DNA of 64,000 nucleotides, from assembly GCF_001311985.1 (NCBI RefSeq), contig NZ_BBCJ01000019.1, positions 21,835-85,834 of the forward strand. Direction: 5' to 3'. The notes beneath the pieces are model-generated. The model did not search any database. It had not been told where the DNA came from and worked only from the letters and a program-made list of their open reading frames with translations. Positions 8,233 through 17,426 of this stretch are shown here, piece by piece. The stretch comes from Geotalea toluenoxydans JCM 15764 (lineage in GTDB: Bacteria; Desulfobacterota; Desulfuromonadia; Geobacterales; Geobacteraceae). Position 1 is the first letter of the stretch. Each line of letters opens with the position of its first letter. The translations under genes and the position numbers were made by a program.

Positions 8233-9411
8233 GTGACCGATCGGGTCCTGGAAAATGCCATCATCCGCCTGCTGAAGCAGTATCCGTTCTACGGGCAGTT
8301 CCTCCTCAATTTCCGCCGGGAAAGCATGGCCTGCAATGAGCCGCTGGGGGTGACCATCCGTTCGGGCCTGCCGGTCCTGACGGTGAACGGCGAGAAATTG
8401 GCTACCTTCACGCCCATGGAGCAGGAGGGGCTGTTGCGGCATGTGGTCGTGCATGTCCTACATCTGCACATGCTGCGGCGCAAGGGGCGCAACGGCCACG
8501 ATTGGGATATGGCCTGCGATCTGGCGGTCAATCCGGGGATCGAAGGTCTGCCGGCGGAAGCGGCATATCCGGCCCAGTATGGTCAGCCCGATGGTCTTGC
8601 TGCCGAAGAATATTACGCCCGCCTCACCTCCCCCTTTGATATGGGGAACCTGGCCGGAGGCGGTATCGGTAATGCCGCACAGGACAGGGGGGGACATGCG
8701 GGGCCGGACGCAAGGGAGGAAGCAGCTTGCCACAGGGGCGCCACCATCGACAGCCATGCCTCCTGGCATGAAGCGGACAGCACGCCTTTCAAATTGGGGG
8801 AGGAAGTGGTGCGGGGGCTGGTCAATGGGGCGCTGAAGGCTGCTGATGGGGCGGTGCCGCCTGAGCTGCGCCAAGTCGTCGCAGGATACCTGAACCCTTC
8901 TCCTATCCCTTGGAAACAGGTGCTGCGCCAGTTCATCGCCACCGCCGGGCGGGCTGGCCGGCAGACGACCTGGAGCCGCGAGCATCGCCGCTTCGAACAC
9001 ACGACGCCGGGAACCAGGAAGCATCGCAAGCTCAACTTGCTGGTGGGGGTGGATGTGAGCGATTCCACCAATGCGTCCGTGTTGCGGGAAGCCTTCGCGC
9101 GGGAGCTGCAGCAGATAGCCCGCGGCCGGGAAACAACCATCACTGTGGTCTATGCCAACAGCCGCATCCGGAAGATCGAACACTTGAGCGGCAGAGGAGT
9201 GGTGCAGAGCTATCACGGCGGCGGCTTTACCGACCTGCGGCCCCTCTTCGATCATGCCCGCGCCCTGCAGCCGCGACCGGCGGCGGTCATCTATCTTACC
9301 GACGGATTCGGCGAAGCGCCGGATACCATGGAGTTTCCAACCCTGTGGGTCCTCACCAAAGAGGGGGAAAAGCCGGTGCCGTGGGGAGTGGAACTGCGGC
9401 TGGATATCTGA
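8233..9411 (+). CDS. VWA-like / putative metallopeptidase partner of MoxR
   Basis: A 392-residue protein starting with GTG. The N-terminal half matches the DUF2201-type putative metallopeptidase domain (LRHVVVHVLHLH near residue 72, then DWDMACDLAVNPGI). The C-terminal half is VWA-like with a partial metal-ion adhesion motif (VGVDVSDST near residue 274) and YLTDGFGEAP near residue 355. Such proteins pair with MoxR ATPases, and the stop-to-start distance to the ATPase gene is only 3 bases, so the two are surely co-translated. The first zinc motif is not a standard HExxH, so peptidase activity is doubtful. Confidence 0.8.
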   Translation: MTDRVLENAIIRLLKQYPFYGQFLLNFRRESMACNEPLGVTIRSGLPVLTVNGEKLATFTPMEQEGLLRHVVVHVLHLHMLRRKGRNGHDWDMACDLAVNPGIEGLPAEAAYPAQYGQPDGLAAEEYYARLTSPFDMGNLAGGGIGNAAQDRGGHAGPDAREEAACHRGATIDSHASWHEADSTPFKLGEEVVRGLVNGALKAADGAVPPELRQVVAGYLNPSPIPWKQVLRQFIATAGRAGRQTTWSREHRRFEHTTPGTRKHRKLNLLVGVDVSDSTNASVLREAFARELQQIARGRETTITVVYANSRIRKIEHLSGRGVVQSYHGGGFTDLRPLFDHARALQPRPAAVIYLTDGFGEAPDTMEFPTLWVLTKEGEKPVPWGVELRLDI

Positions 9412-9428
9412 AATTAGGTGGTGGCGTG

Positions 9429-9605
9429 GGCGGTTGCCGTGACTTCGTCCATTCGCTCGGTCGCCGCAGCTGCGGACCTTGCGCCGTCTCTCAATCCTCT
9501 CGTCCGAAATGGTAGTTTGTCAGGGTAATGCCCTGTTCATCTCCTGGCGGATGTCCGCTCGCCGCTGCGGCTCGGTCACTCACTCCCGAAGCCACGACAA
9601 CCGCC
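9429..9605. repeat. Intergenic element with 19-bp imperfect terminal inverted repeats
   Basis: The arms at 9429-9447 and 9587-9605 match as reverse complements at 17 of 19 positions. Between them lie further GC-rich inverted stretches. No gene is visible in 9412-9635. It resembles a REP/BIME-like or small non-autonomous repeat; other copies would have to be sought in the genome. Confidence 0.45.
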
Positions 9606-9635
9606 GGAAATTTGTAGGGCAGAAAAGGATAAACC

Positions 9636-10035
9636 ATGGAAGAATATCAACCAATGTCCGCAGAATCGGTGGAAGCGCTGCTGCGGGAAGCGGGTGCAGA
9701 GACCATGATCAGGGCCGGCCGCTCTGAAAGCTATGGCGCTCCGCGGGACTTTTCCTTCGAGGTTAAGGGTGTCTTCGGCAATGGCATGGGACTGCACGTG
9801 GTTGCCCGCCAGTTCAATTATCGTGACCCATGGGAAGCGGAAGGGCGAGTCAACGACATGGTGGATGTGTCTCTTCTGCGGGACGGAAGCTATTCCCCAC
9901 TGCCCAAGGGGTACCCCTTTTCCAGGAGACGGATCTGGAGGAGGGGGTGGACGAGGAACGGTTGCGGAGATCATCCTGGTGGTGCGGGACCTGAACCCGA
10001 AGATCTACCTGCTGCAGGAATTGACCGGAGGTTGA
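9636..10035 (+). CDS. Conserved hypothetical protein, frame broken twice
   Basis: A protein of about 133 residues once two single-base gaps are repaired. The frame from ATG 9636 runs through RVNDMVDVSLLRDGSYSPLPKGYP. One C added to the four-C run near 9917 continues it as LFQETDLEEGVDEER. One G added near 9961 continues it as VAEIILVVRDLNPKIYLLQ and on to the stop at 10035. The pieces read smoothly and the ends are charged, which supports one gene. No known motif. It is followed 62 bases later by a DUF2007-like gene. Confidence 0.5.
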
Positions 10036-10096
10036 CCATCTATGGGAATATGCCGCCGGGGTGATACACTAAAAGGAAAAACCGAGGTGTGTCGCC

Positions 10097-10279
10097 ATGG
10101 TAAAATTTTACGATCCGAAAAACGAAGAAGAGCTGGCGCGGGTGGAAAAGGTGCTGAAGGCGGAAGGGATAGAATATTTCCTCTCCCGGGAACCGGAAAA
10201 GGGGCTGTCGCTCCAGGTGCAGGTGGCCGAGGAGGACCTGCCCAAGGCCAATGAGCTGATCAAGGAAATTAGGAATTGA
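10097..10279 (+). CDS. DUF2007-like small putative signalling protein
   Basis: A 60-residue protein (starting MVKFYDPKNEEELARVEKVL, ending ELIKEIRN). The pattern, an N-terminal strand followed by a helix, then GIEYFLS, then a VQVAEEDLPKANELI helix, matches the DUF2007 'putative signal transducing' fold, a ferredoxin-like small domain. Partners are not identified. A GC-rich inverted repeat follows directly. Confidence 0.65.
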   Translation: MVKFYDPKNEEELARVEKVLKAEGIEYFLSREPEKGLSLQVQVAEEDLPKANELIKEIRN

Positions 10280-10292
10280 ATACTTCAGTTTG

Positions 10293-10396
10293 CTCCCTCC
10301 CCCTTGATGGGGGAGGGTTGGGGAGAGGGAGAGATCTTCTGCTTCGAAGGAGTTCAATTCACCCTCCCCCTCGCCCCCTCCCATCAAGGAGGGGGT
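10293..10396. repeat. GC-rich intergenic inverted repeat
   Basis: A C-rich/G-rich arm at 10293-10330, containing CTTGATGGGGGAGGG, is mirrored by 10362-10396, containing CCCTCCCATCAAGGAGG. The arms are long imperfect reverse complements around about 30 bases. This type of element recurs between genes in many proteobacterial genomes. It lies between convergent genes and may also end transcription. Confidence 0.55.
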
Positions 10397-10428
10397 AACA
10401 TCCAGACTCACCCTCCACCCTTTTCCCA

Positions 10429-10940
10429 TCACTTTGTATCCCTGATAAACCGCTCCACGAGAAAATCGGCCACGGCAAGGTAATCGTTCAGGTCCAGCAC
10501 CGGCACGTCCAGGGCCAAGGGCTGATCGCTGGCAACGGCCACCAGGTCGGGTCGTTGTTCTCCCCCCGGCAGATGAGGGTCTCGCTCCGCTCTTTCCGGT
10601 TCAGCTCGATCTTCGGCATCCCTCCCATTTTATATCCTTCGGTGATAACAATATCTGCGTCGGCAAAATAGGTTGCTACCAGCTCTTCCACGGTGGGGGC
10701 TGTTTCGTGCTGCTTGACCATGGCCAGTTTCTGGGGGGAACAGATGAGCATGGTGTCGGCGCCGGCGGCAGTTAGCCGGTAGCTGTCCTTTCCCGGATGA
10801 TCGATGTCGAAGCGGTGGGCATCGTGCTTGATCACCCCCACCTTGTATCCGCGCCGTTTCAGCTCGGCAATGACCTTTTCCAGCAGGGTTGTCTTGCCGG
10901 TTCCCGATTTTGCCACGAAAGAAACAGCTCTTTTTTCCAT
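10429..10940 (-). CDS. mobB: Molybdopterin-guanine dinucleotide biosynthesis protein MobB
   Basis: A GTP-binding MobB of about 171 residues. The P-loop is AKSGTGKTTLLEK near residue 11, followed by VGVIKHDAHRFDIDHPGKDS, and VITEGYKMGG near residue 102. MobB assists in attaching GMP to molybdopterin, the cofactor needed by the two molybdoenzymes in this window. The frame breaks near 10571 in a six-C run on the plus strand; one more base gives REQRPDLVAVASDQPL and a natural end at 10429. The start at 10940 follows GAGG and makes the protein begin MEKRAVSFVAKSG. It lies 11 bases after mobA, so the two form an operon. Confidence 0.8.
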
Positions 10941-10951
10941 ATGGACCTCGC

Positions 10952-11523
10952 TTACTGTTTTATCTGTAACTGTTGCATGTCTTCCGGGGTGTTGAGGTTG
11001 CAGAAACACCGATCCGCTCCCGCTATGGAGGCCAGCTCCGCCGGGGTTACGGTGCGGGTGGTGATTCGGGGAAAGAGGTCGAGTATGCAGGGATTACCAT
11101 CTTCCAGTTGCAGGCGCATTGCCTCCTGACAACCCTTGCCATAGATGGCGAACAGCGGCTGGAGCGCATTGTCGCTCTCGGCGACCACCGCGTCAAACCC
11201 ATGGCGCAGGGAGAGGAGATGGTCCATGACCATGCCTGAAGGGTAGGGGATATCGCAGGCGGAGACGAAGATGTAAGGAGTCTCGGCGACGTATAGACCG
11301 GTGTAGAGCCCTCCCAGGGCGCAGCTGGGTAAATATCCGGGTGATGGCGGACGTTATATCCTGCAAAACGTTCCGCTTCCCCACCGATGACGAGGACAGC
11401 GGCGAATCTGCCGGCAAAGAGCCCGATGATCCGTTCCACCATGGGGAGCCCGTCGATGGGGATGAATGCTTTGTCCCGCCCCATGCGGCGACTTTTCCCG
11501 CCGGCAAGAACGACGCCGGTCAC
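10952..11523 (-). CDS. mobA: Molybdenum cofactor guanylyltransferase MobA
   Basis: MobA transfers GMP from GTP to molybdopterin to form the bis-MGD cofactor. The N-terminal signature VVLAGGKSRRMGRDKA is complete, followed by GLPMVERI and ACDIPYPS. The frame breaks near 11331: one C added turns HHPDIYP into ...SCALGGLYTGLY and restores the rest, ending FCNLNTPEDM, a typical MobA finish. The GTG at 11523 starts the protein directly at TGVVLAGG, as usual for the family; GTG 11547 or ATG 11613 would add non-conserved residues and the latter would overlap the LysR gene. Pairs with mobB. Confidence 0.8.
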
Positions 11524-11563
11524 TGAGTGATGAAATGTGTTTTCCACAATGGCAGCCTGTGAT

Positions 11564-12535
11564 CTATGAGGCAGTGAGATAAGCCGTGGCAAGTGATTCG
11601 GGTGGGTCGACATCCAGTGCCCGATAAATACCGAGGATGAAGTCGAGCAGGATGGGGTCGATCTTGTGCTGCTCGTTCAACACCAGGCTGCGGGCCCTGG
11701 CTGGTGCGAAACCGGTGGCGTGGTGGGCCACCAGAGAACCCTCTTCCAGATATTTAGCCACCATGCTCCGGGAGATGAAGGTTATTCCTTGCCCCGCCAC
11801 GACCTCGTCGATGATGAACGGAATGTCGTCGAAAAAGACTGTATTAGCAAAGTCGGTGCTGTTTTTCCCCAGCCCCAGCATGCTTTTGTCCAGAAATCGC
11901 CTGGCGCAGCATCCGGCCTTCTTGCAGTAAAGCCGTTCCCCGAGCAGCAATTCGATATCGACAGAGGGAGTGGACAGTCCCAAGTTTGGTGAGCTGACGA
12001 AGATCATCTCATCCTCTGGCAAGGAATATGCCTTGAATGCTCCCAGATTCAGGTCCTCACAGTATTCGATCAGCGCCAGGTCGAATATCCCCTCCTTAAG
12101 TCCCTGCAGAGCCGTTTCGGGCATCTCGAAGACGAATTTGAGGTCGCTGGTTTCGGAATGATTGGCCATGAAATCTTTGAGAATTCCCGGCAGATAGCTC
12201 GTGCCAAAGGGGAACGTGCAGCAAAAGCTGATCTTGCGACGTCCTTTCTGCGCCTGAAGCTCCTCCAGTATCTCCCGTTCTATGTTCAGCACCTGTTGAG
12301 CTTTTTCCAGCAGGATCAATCCGGCCGGCGTCGGTTTCAGGACCGGTCCCGACCGTTCCAGCAGCAGTTGGCCGTAGTGCTCCTCCAAAGCCTGAATCCT
12401 TCTGGATACAGCCGATTGGGTGACGCACAGGTTCAGGGCGGCTTTGGAAAAACTGCCCACCTTGGCCAGGACGAGAAGTGTTTTGAGGTAGGTAAAATCC
12501 ACGGTTTTTGCCTGTAGAATGCGGTGTATGCGCAA
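11564..12535 (-). CDS. LysR-family transcriptional regulator
   Basis: A 323-residue LysR regulator. The N-terminal winged helix-turn-helix reads FTYLKTLLVLAKVGSFSKAA, then CVTQSAVSRRIQALEE, then LKPTPAGLILLE. The C-terminal effector domain follows (DLALIEYCEDL, GITFISRSMVAKYL). The region CKKAGCCARRF near residue 212 is unusually Cys-rich, which may allow a redox or thiol signal; that is inference. GTG 12502, giving MDFTYLKTLL, is an alternative start with the common N terminus. The gene is divergent from the triple rhodanese gene, and an inverted repeat lies between them, so it likely controls that gene. Confidence 0.85.
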   Translation of the reverse strand: MRIHRILQAKTVDFTYLKTLLVLAKVGSFSKAALNLCVTQSAVSRRIQALEEHYGQLLLERSGPVLKPTPAGLILLEKAQQVLNIEREILEELQAQKGRRKISFCCTFPFGTSYLPGILKDFMANHSETSDLKFVFEMPETALQGLKEGIFDLALIEYCEDLNLGAFKAYSLPEDEMIFVSSPNLGLSTPSVDIELLLGERLYCKKAGCCARRFLDKSMLGLGKNSTDFANTVFFDDIPFIIDEVVAGQGITFISRSMVAKYLEEGSLVAHHATGFAPARARSLVLNEQHKIDPILLDFILGIYRALDVDPPESLATAYLTAS

Positions 12536-12566
12536 AGCGCATGGAGCCGATGAGAATGTTTCGTTT

Positions 12567-12585
12567 GAATATATTGCAGATATTC
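12567..12585. promoter_or_regulatory. Inverted repeat GAATAT-N7-ATATTC between lysR and rhodanese gene
   Basis: A perfect 6-bp inverted repeat with a 7-base spacer in the divergent region. Size and placement suit a LysR operator, about 30 bases from the regulator start and 100 bases from the rhodanese start. Confidence 0.45.
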
Positions 12586-12687
12586 CGGTAGATTACAAGT
12601 CTAAAGTTGCTTGTTCACTGGACGAAGACAACGCCCGCCATTCTTTGGCGAAAAGATTCAAATAGTACAAATAGAAATGGAGGTTGT

Positions 12688-14112
12688 ATGTGGGGGCGTA
12701 TTAATAAAAAGAAGTTCGTTACTCTGACTGCCTTGCTTGGCATAGGGGGGGCGGCAATGCCATCGGCAGCAGTTGTCTCTGCGGAAACCCCTGCTGCACC
12801 GGCAAGGCCGGTCATGGGCAAGATCTGCATGAATTGCCACAAGCCCGAAGGGAATAACGTCATTCGAGGCTATCTGGATGGCGTCTCTTTCAAGGCGAAA
12901 ATGCTTCAGGTGAAGTTGGACGACCGGGTCGAGATCTTCAATTTCGACAAGAACACCATTCAGGTGGTCAATGAGCAGCGCAAAACCGGCTCTGGGGAGT
13001 TGCTCCAGAACAACCTGATCAGAAAAGGACATGAGATCAGGGTGGAATTCAGTCAAACAAATGGCGCAAAGACTGCCGTTAAATTGACTGCCAAGCCACC
13101 GGTGGAACTGCCCGCGGAGATGCTCATTTCGACATCTGAGCTTGAGAAACTGGTCAGGCTCGGGCCGGAAAAGGGGGGCTATTTTCTCTATGATTCCCGA
13201 CCTGCCCAGCGTTTCCAGGAGGGGGCAATACCCGGCGCCGTGAATCTGCCGTTCCCCGCCTTCGACAAAATGGCGGAAAAACTGCTGCCTGCGGATAAAA
13301 AGGCCCTGCTCATCTTTTATTGCTCCGGTCCCGTTTGCAACATGAGCCCCGGCTCGGCGGCAAAGGCAAAAAAGCTGGGCTATGGCAACATCAAGGTTTA
13401 CAAGGACGGGATGCCGGGGTGGACGGAGAAGCATTACGCCGTTCTGACTCCACAGTCGCTGAAGGAGGCCTGGTTGGACAAGGATATGAGCCACGTGCTG
13501 CTGGATGTGCGTTCAACCGGCACCAACAGGTTCATCAATGGGGCGATCAGCTTTCCGGCCGGCCAGGCGAAGCGCCTGGTAAAGGGGCTTGATCTGAAAC
13601 TGAAGAAAGCGCCGCTCATCCTCTATGATGCCGGTAAGGACAGGGAGGCGGTAACCGTTGCCAGGGCGCTGATCAAGGCCGGTTACAGCAACGTGAAAGT
13701 GTTGACCGGCGGCTTCAAAGGCTGGGAGTCTGCGGGATTTCCCACTGAAACCGGAAAACGGTCAGCCAAGATCGTCTATATACCGAAGCTGAAGCCGGGC
13801 GAGGTGGCCCTGGACCTATTCAAGCAGTATGCGGCGGTTTTGCCTGACGGCTTTGCCATTGTCGATGTCAGGCTTCCGGCGGAAGTTAGTGTCGGCAAAC
13901 TGAAAAACGCCATTGCCATTCCTCTTATGGAGCTTCGTGATCGCCAGGCGGAACTGCCCAGGGACAAGACGATCATCCTCCATTGCAATACCGGGACTCA
14001 GGCGGAAATAGCCTATAACATGCTGAAAGACCTGGGGTACATGAACGTCAGATATTTCAACGGTAAGGTGACCTTCGAGAAAGGCGGGAGCTATTCCATT
14101 ACCAAGGATTGA
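12688..14112 (+). CDS. Exported triple-rhodanese protein with one c-heme motif
   Basis: A 474-residue exported protein. The signal peptide is followed by a single heme motif, CMNCH, near residue 49, and a small beta domain. Three rhodanese domains follow. Domain 1 (YDSRPAQRFQEGAIPGA) has a loop with Cys (FYCSGPVCNMSPGS). Domain 2 (LLDVRSTGTNRFINGA) has LYDAGKD in place of the catalytic Cys and is probably inactive. Domain 3 (IVDVRLPAEVSVGKL) has the active loop HCNTGTQAE. Rhodaneses carry sulfane sulfur or selenium on the Cys. ATG 12688 is preceded by GGAGGTTGT; the frame upstream lacks a signal. It precedes an ext-type operon whose first gene is also a rhodanese, which suggests a sulfur/selenium link. 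The heme plus rhodanese fusion is uncommon. Confidence 0.75.
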   Translation: MWGRINKKKFVTLTALLGIGGAAMPSAAVVSAETPAAPARPVMGKICMNCHKPEGNNVIRGYLDGVSFKAKMLQVKLDDRVEIFNFDKNTIQVVNEQRKTGSGELLQNNLIRKGHEIRVEFSQTNGAKTAVKLTAKPPVELPAEMLISTSELEKLVRLGPEKGGYFLYDSRPAQRFQEGAIPGAVNLPFPAFDKMAEKLLPADKKALLIFYCSGPVCNMSPGSAAKAKKLGYGNIKVYKDGMPGWTEKHYAVLTPQSLKEAWLDKDMSHVLLDVRSTGTNRFINGAISFPAGQAKRLVKGLDLKLKKAPLILYDAGKDREAVTVARALIKAGYSNVKVLTGGFKGWESAGFPTETGKRSAKIVYIPKLKPGEVALDLFKQYAAVLPDGFAIVDVRLPAEVSVGKLKNAIAIPLMELRDRQAELPRDKTIILHCNTGTQAEIAYNMLKDLGYMNVRYFNGKVTFEKGGSYSITKD

Positions 14113-14225
14113 GGTAGTTAAAGCAAGGACGTCCCTTGTGGCCCAGCTATGCGTATAAAGCATAGAGGCAATGAAAATTAATCATTGTAATAAAATTAAT
14201 AATTTCCGATACAGCTAGGGTCGGA

Positions 14226-14241
14226 TGGCGTCTGAATTGCA
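14226..14241 (+). promoter_or_regulatory. Sigma54 (-24/-12) promoter of the ext-type operon
   Basis: TGGCGT at 14226-14231, five bases, then TTGCA at 14237-14241. The GG-N10-GC spacing is exact and both elements match the sigma54 consensus (TGGCAC-N5-TTGCA) with two changes in the -24 element. It lies about 95 bases ahead of the rhodanese lipoprotein start. An NtrC-type activator would be needed. Confidence 0.65.
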
Positions 14242-14334
14242 ATGGTGAAGTTGTAGAAGCCATTAAATATGTAAAGGAGGGTGATGTTTTTTTGATGACA
14301 GGAAAGATAAATTGATTTCACAAAAGGAGGTTGT

Positions 14335-15709
14335 ATGTCGGAAAAGGTGATGAACAGGAGCAGATTGATACTGGTTTCGCTGTTGGGCGTTTTTGCAATA
14401 GCAGCACTTACCATCTGGGGCTGCGGGACGAGCGGGTATGAAAATCCGTCCACCGATGCGGTGACGACGAAAACCGCTACCGCCCTGATTCAGGCTTCAG
14501 ATCTGAAGCAGTGGTCAGAAGCAGGGCTGGTCAACAAGACCGGCGGTTATGACCGGGTGGTGGTTCTGGACGTAACCAGCAATCCTGCGGCAACATCAGC
14601 GGACAATATGACAAACACCTACTACACCGTTGGTCACATTCCCGGCGCCCAGCTCATCGCCGGCGCCAATGCCGCCAACAGTTTTCAGGAAACCCGGCCC
14701 GAGGGACCACTGGATGCCACCGGCAGCATGGTCTTCGGCGGTGCCGCCATGGATAGCCTGATCCAGAACTACGGCATTGACGGGAATACGACTATCGTCT
14801 TGACCACCGGCGGCACTGCTCCCCTCAATCTGACCAGGCATATGCCACCTTCCGCTACTGGGGATTCCCCAAAAACCGCATCAAGGTCCTGCAGGGGGGC
14901 AACGCGGCGTGGACTGCCGCAGGTTTCGCTCTGACCTCTGCCGTGCCGGGCATCAAGAAATCCTCATACGGAGTTGCCCAGAATGGCACCACCAACGTCA
15001 ATACGGATATGCGCGTCTCCCTCCGGGAGATGATCGCCCACGTCAAGGGGATCGTTGGCGGCAATGCCGACAAGGTCTACATCCTCGATACCGTGCGCCC
15101 CGCTACGCAAATATCCGCCACGACAGACCTGCTGGCTACGGGTTATACCCCTTTTGACGGAGCGGTAAAAGGCTCCTATCGCTTTCCGCTGGCAGGGGTG
15201 GTGACCGGGGTGACCTTCAAGACTGCGACGAGATACGTGCTGCCATCAGTGCGGCAGTAGGAAGCGATAATGTTACGACCATCGGCGACGCCAATCGCAG
15301 CGCGGCAAAAACGATCATAACCATGTGCCGCGCCGGCAACAACGCTTCCCAGGCCTATTTCGCCCTGGATGGCATCGCCTACTACAATTCCGATGTGGAC
15401 ATCAAATGGTATGACGGCTCTTTGGGGCAGTGGAACCTGATGGCCTCTTCCGACCACACCGCAGTCAACGGGGCCAATGCCGGCGGCAAGCTGAAGGTGG
15501 GCTCCATCTGGGATACCACCAGCCTCATGGACAACCTCACCTGGAACGTGGACCGGGCCTTCACCATTGTCGACTATAGCGCACGGGTCCTGGGTGTGGA
15601 GCCGAGCTTTGCCGATGGTGACCAGCTCGAAGCGGCCGACCGGGCATATCGCAGCACCGTTACCGGTACATCCGGCGGTGGTGGCTCGGCGGGCGGCGGC
15701 GGATGCTGA
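14335..15709 (+). CDS. extH: ExtH-like rhodanese-family lipoprotein, frame broken twice
   Basis: About 458 residues after repair of two single-base gaps. The N terminus is a lipoprotein signal ending IWGC near residue 30. Two rhodanese-like domains follow; the second has the active loop TMCRAGNNASQ. One C added near 14839 turns LNLT into LTQAYATFRYWGF; one C added near 15218 gives FKTADEIRAAIS. Both joins read naturally. The protein ends in a Gly-rich tail with a terminal Cys (SAGGGGC). Position ahead of a porin, two small periplasmic proteins and a pentaheme cytochrome matches my memory of Geobacter sulfurreducens extHIJKL, an outer-membrane electron conduit. Strong ribosome site AAAGGAGG at the ATG. 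Confidence 0.7.
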
Positions 15710-15728
15710 GCGGTGGCAAAGCGTGACA

Positions 15729-15748
15729 CCTCCTGCCCCGGCAGGAGG
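15729..15748. other. 9-bp hairpin between extH and extI genes
   Basis: CCTCCTGCC and GGCAGGAGG are perfect complements separated by two bases. There is no T-run. It may stabilise the mRNA or set the ratio of lipoprotein to porin. Confidence 0.45.
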
Positions 15749-15775
15749 GAAACCTGACAAAAAAGGAGTGCATGC

Positions 15776-16980
15776 ATGATAAAGATTACCAAGGCAGGGA
15801 AAATATCGACAGTGGCTGCCGGATTGCTTCTGGTTGCCGGCACCGCCTTTGCCGGGCCGCGGATGACTTTCGGCCCCAACGAGGAAGGCGCTCTTCAGAT
15901 CGATTACAAGGGGCAATTCCAGATGACGGTCCGGGACACCGGATCGGGTGAGAACAACGACGATACCACCACCAACTTCAACTTCCGCCGAAACCGGCTG
16001 GCACTGATGGGCAAATACGGCGACATGCTCAGCCTCTATGTCCAGACCGAATTCACCGAGGACCAGAACATAACCACCCTCGGTGTCGCCAATGCCAATC
16101 AGGGAACCGAATTCCAGCTCCTTGACGCGGTGATGCGCTTCAAACTCCATGACAGTTTCCGGCTGAATGCCGGTAAATTCAAGTACAACCTTTCCCGTGA
16201 GAACCTGGAAGCTTGCGAAATGCCACTGACCCTCGACCGGTCGCTCTTTATTCGTACCGCCTATACCACCACCCGCGACACCGGTGTAGCCGTGTGGGGA
16301 AACCTGTTCGACGACATTTTCCAGTACCGCATCGATGCCATGGAAGGGCGTAAGGCCGTGTCCGGCGAGACCTCGCCCAGTTCCAACTTCCGCTACTCCT
16401 TCCGCGGCCATGTATCCCTGCTCGATCCCGAGAATGATTACGGTTACAAGGGTACCTATCTTGGGAAAAAGAAGGTCCTGACCGTCGGCGGCGCCTATCA
16501 GTTCGAACCGGAGATCGCCTATGGCGATACGGTAGCCAGGACCGACAAGAAGGATTACCAGGCCTGGACTGTTGACGGCTTCTTCGAGTATCCCCTCGAA
16601 GGACTCGGCACCGTCACCGCATCCGCTGCCTATGAAGATGTGGATCTGGATGACGCCTATAAAGGCGCCAGCCCCGACGCTGGGGTCATTGGTATCAATG
16701 GGCAGAAGAACGTTGGTACGCCAAGGCCGGTTACATGCTCCCCAACCTGCCGCTGCAGTTCTTCGGCCGTTATGAGAAGTGGCGGTTCGCATCGCTCAAC
16801 AACATTTTCGACCAGAAAGTGGACTGGTACGGTGGCGGCGCCAATTACTACTTCCGTGGCCAAAACCTGAAGCTGACCATGGAACTATCCCGCACCGACT
16901 TTAACAACGAAGGGACCGTTAATGGACTGACGAGCAAAGACTTCACCAGCTTCGTCACCCAGCTGCAGCTGATATTCTGA
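15776..16980 (+). CDS. extI: ExtI-like outer-membrane porin, frame broken near 16712
   Basis: A beta-barrel porin of about 401 residues. A signal peptide (ending GTAFAG near residue 26) is followed by alternating strands typical of phosphate-selective or conduit porins: DYKGQFQMTV, NFRRNRLALMGKYG, LYVQTEFTED, AVMRFKLHDSFRLNAGKF. It ends in an aromatic residue, QLQLIF, the usual outer-membrane assembly signal. One C added near 16712 joins NGQKN to RWYAKAGYMLPNL. In conduits of this type the barrel encloses a multiheme cytochrome that passes electrons across the outer membrane. In G. sulfurreducens ExtI has also been linked, as I recall, to selenite and tellurite handling. Confidence 0.75.
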
Positions 16981-16994
16981 TAATTCCGGACAAG

Positions 16995-17016
16995 GCGGCG
17001 GTCTCCGGACCGCCGC
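16995..17016 (+). terminator. Weak terminator or attenuator after the porin
   Basis: GCGGCGGTC pairs with GACCGCCGC across four bases, followed by only TTTA. It lies 14 bases after the porin stop and within the operon, so partial read-through is likely; it may keep the small periplasmic genes below the porin in level. Confidence 0.45.
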
Positions 17017-17055
17017 TTTAGATTCGCTTCCTCGGGAAGCATGGGAAGGAAAGCG

Positions 17056-17376
17056 ATGAGAATGAAAATCCGGGCACTCCTTTTTGCCTGCATGGCTCTG
17101 GCAGGAGGCGCCGCCCACGCAGACCAGATGGTCATAGAATACCGATCCGGCAATGTGCAGACACTGCGCCTGGACGAACCGAGCAGCACGATCGTTGGCA
17201 TCAGCTATCAGGAAGACAGAGCATCGACAGCCGAATCACCTTCCTCCCGCGCGGCAGAGGCGGATCCCATGGGAAAAGCCGCTGAAACGGCGGTGTCAAA
17301 CCAGAAGATTACCGGCACATCTCAAACAAACAACAAGCCGCAAGTTCGCATAGAATGGGCACAGCCCCTGGAATGA
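17056..17376 (+). CDS. Small periplasmic protein, ExtJ position
   Basis: A 106-residue protein starting at ATG 17056 after GGAAGGAAA. The signal peptide (MRMKIRALLFACMALAGGAA, cleavage near HAD) is clear. The mature part begins QMVIEYRSGNVQTLRLDEPS, a short beta segment, then turns into a low-complexity Ser/Ala/Glu-rich linker and ends RIEWAQPLE. No heme motif and no known domain. By gene order it corresponds to extJ. It may be a small accessory to the conduit. Function unknown. Confidence 0.55.
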   Translation: MRMKIRALLFACMALAGGAAHADQMVIEYRSGNVQTLRLDEPSSTIVGISYQEDRASTAESPSSRAAEADPMGKAAETAVSNQKITGTSQTNNKPQVRIEWAQPLE

Positions 17377-17426
17377 TTATTCCGGGCATCGGGTTGTGCA
17401 ACTACTAACCCTAAAGGAGATTTGTA

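Noticed and set aside
8458..9255. A 265-codon reverse frame opposite the VWA-like gene, and similar long reverse frames at 12658-13494, 18209-18874, 22033-22872 and 30584-31777
   Set aside because: All are shadows of confident plus-strand genes and show no recognisable protein features.
15176..16792. A 538-codon open frame on the reverse strand opposite the rhodanese lipoprotein and porin genes
   Set aside because: It mirrors two plus-strand genes with clear signal peptides and porin pattern; its own translation has no domain, and GC-rich codons often leave the opposite strand open.
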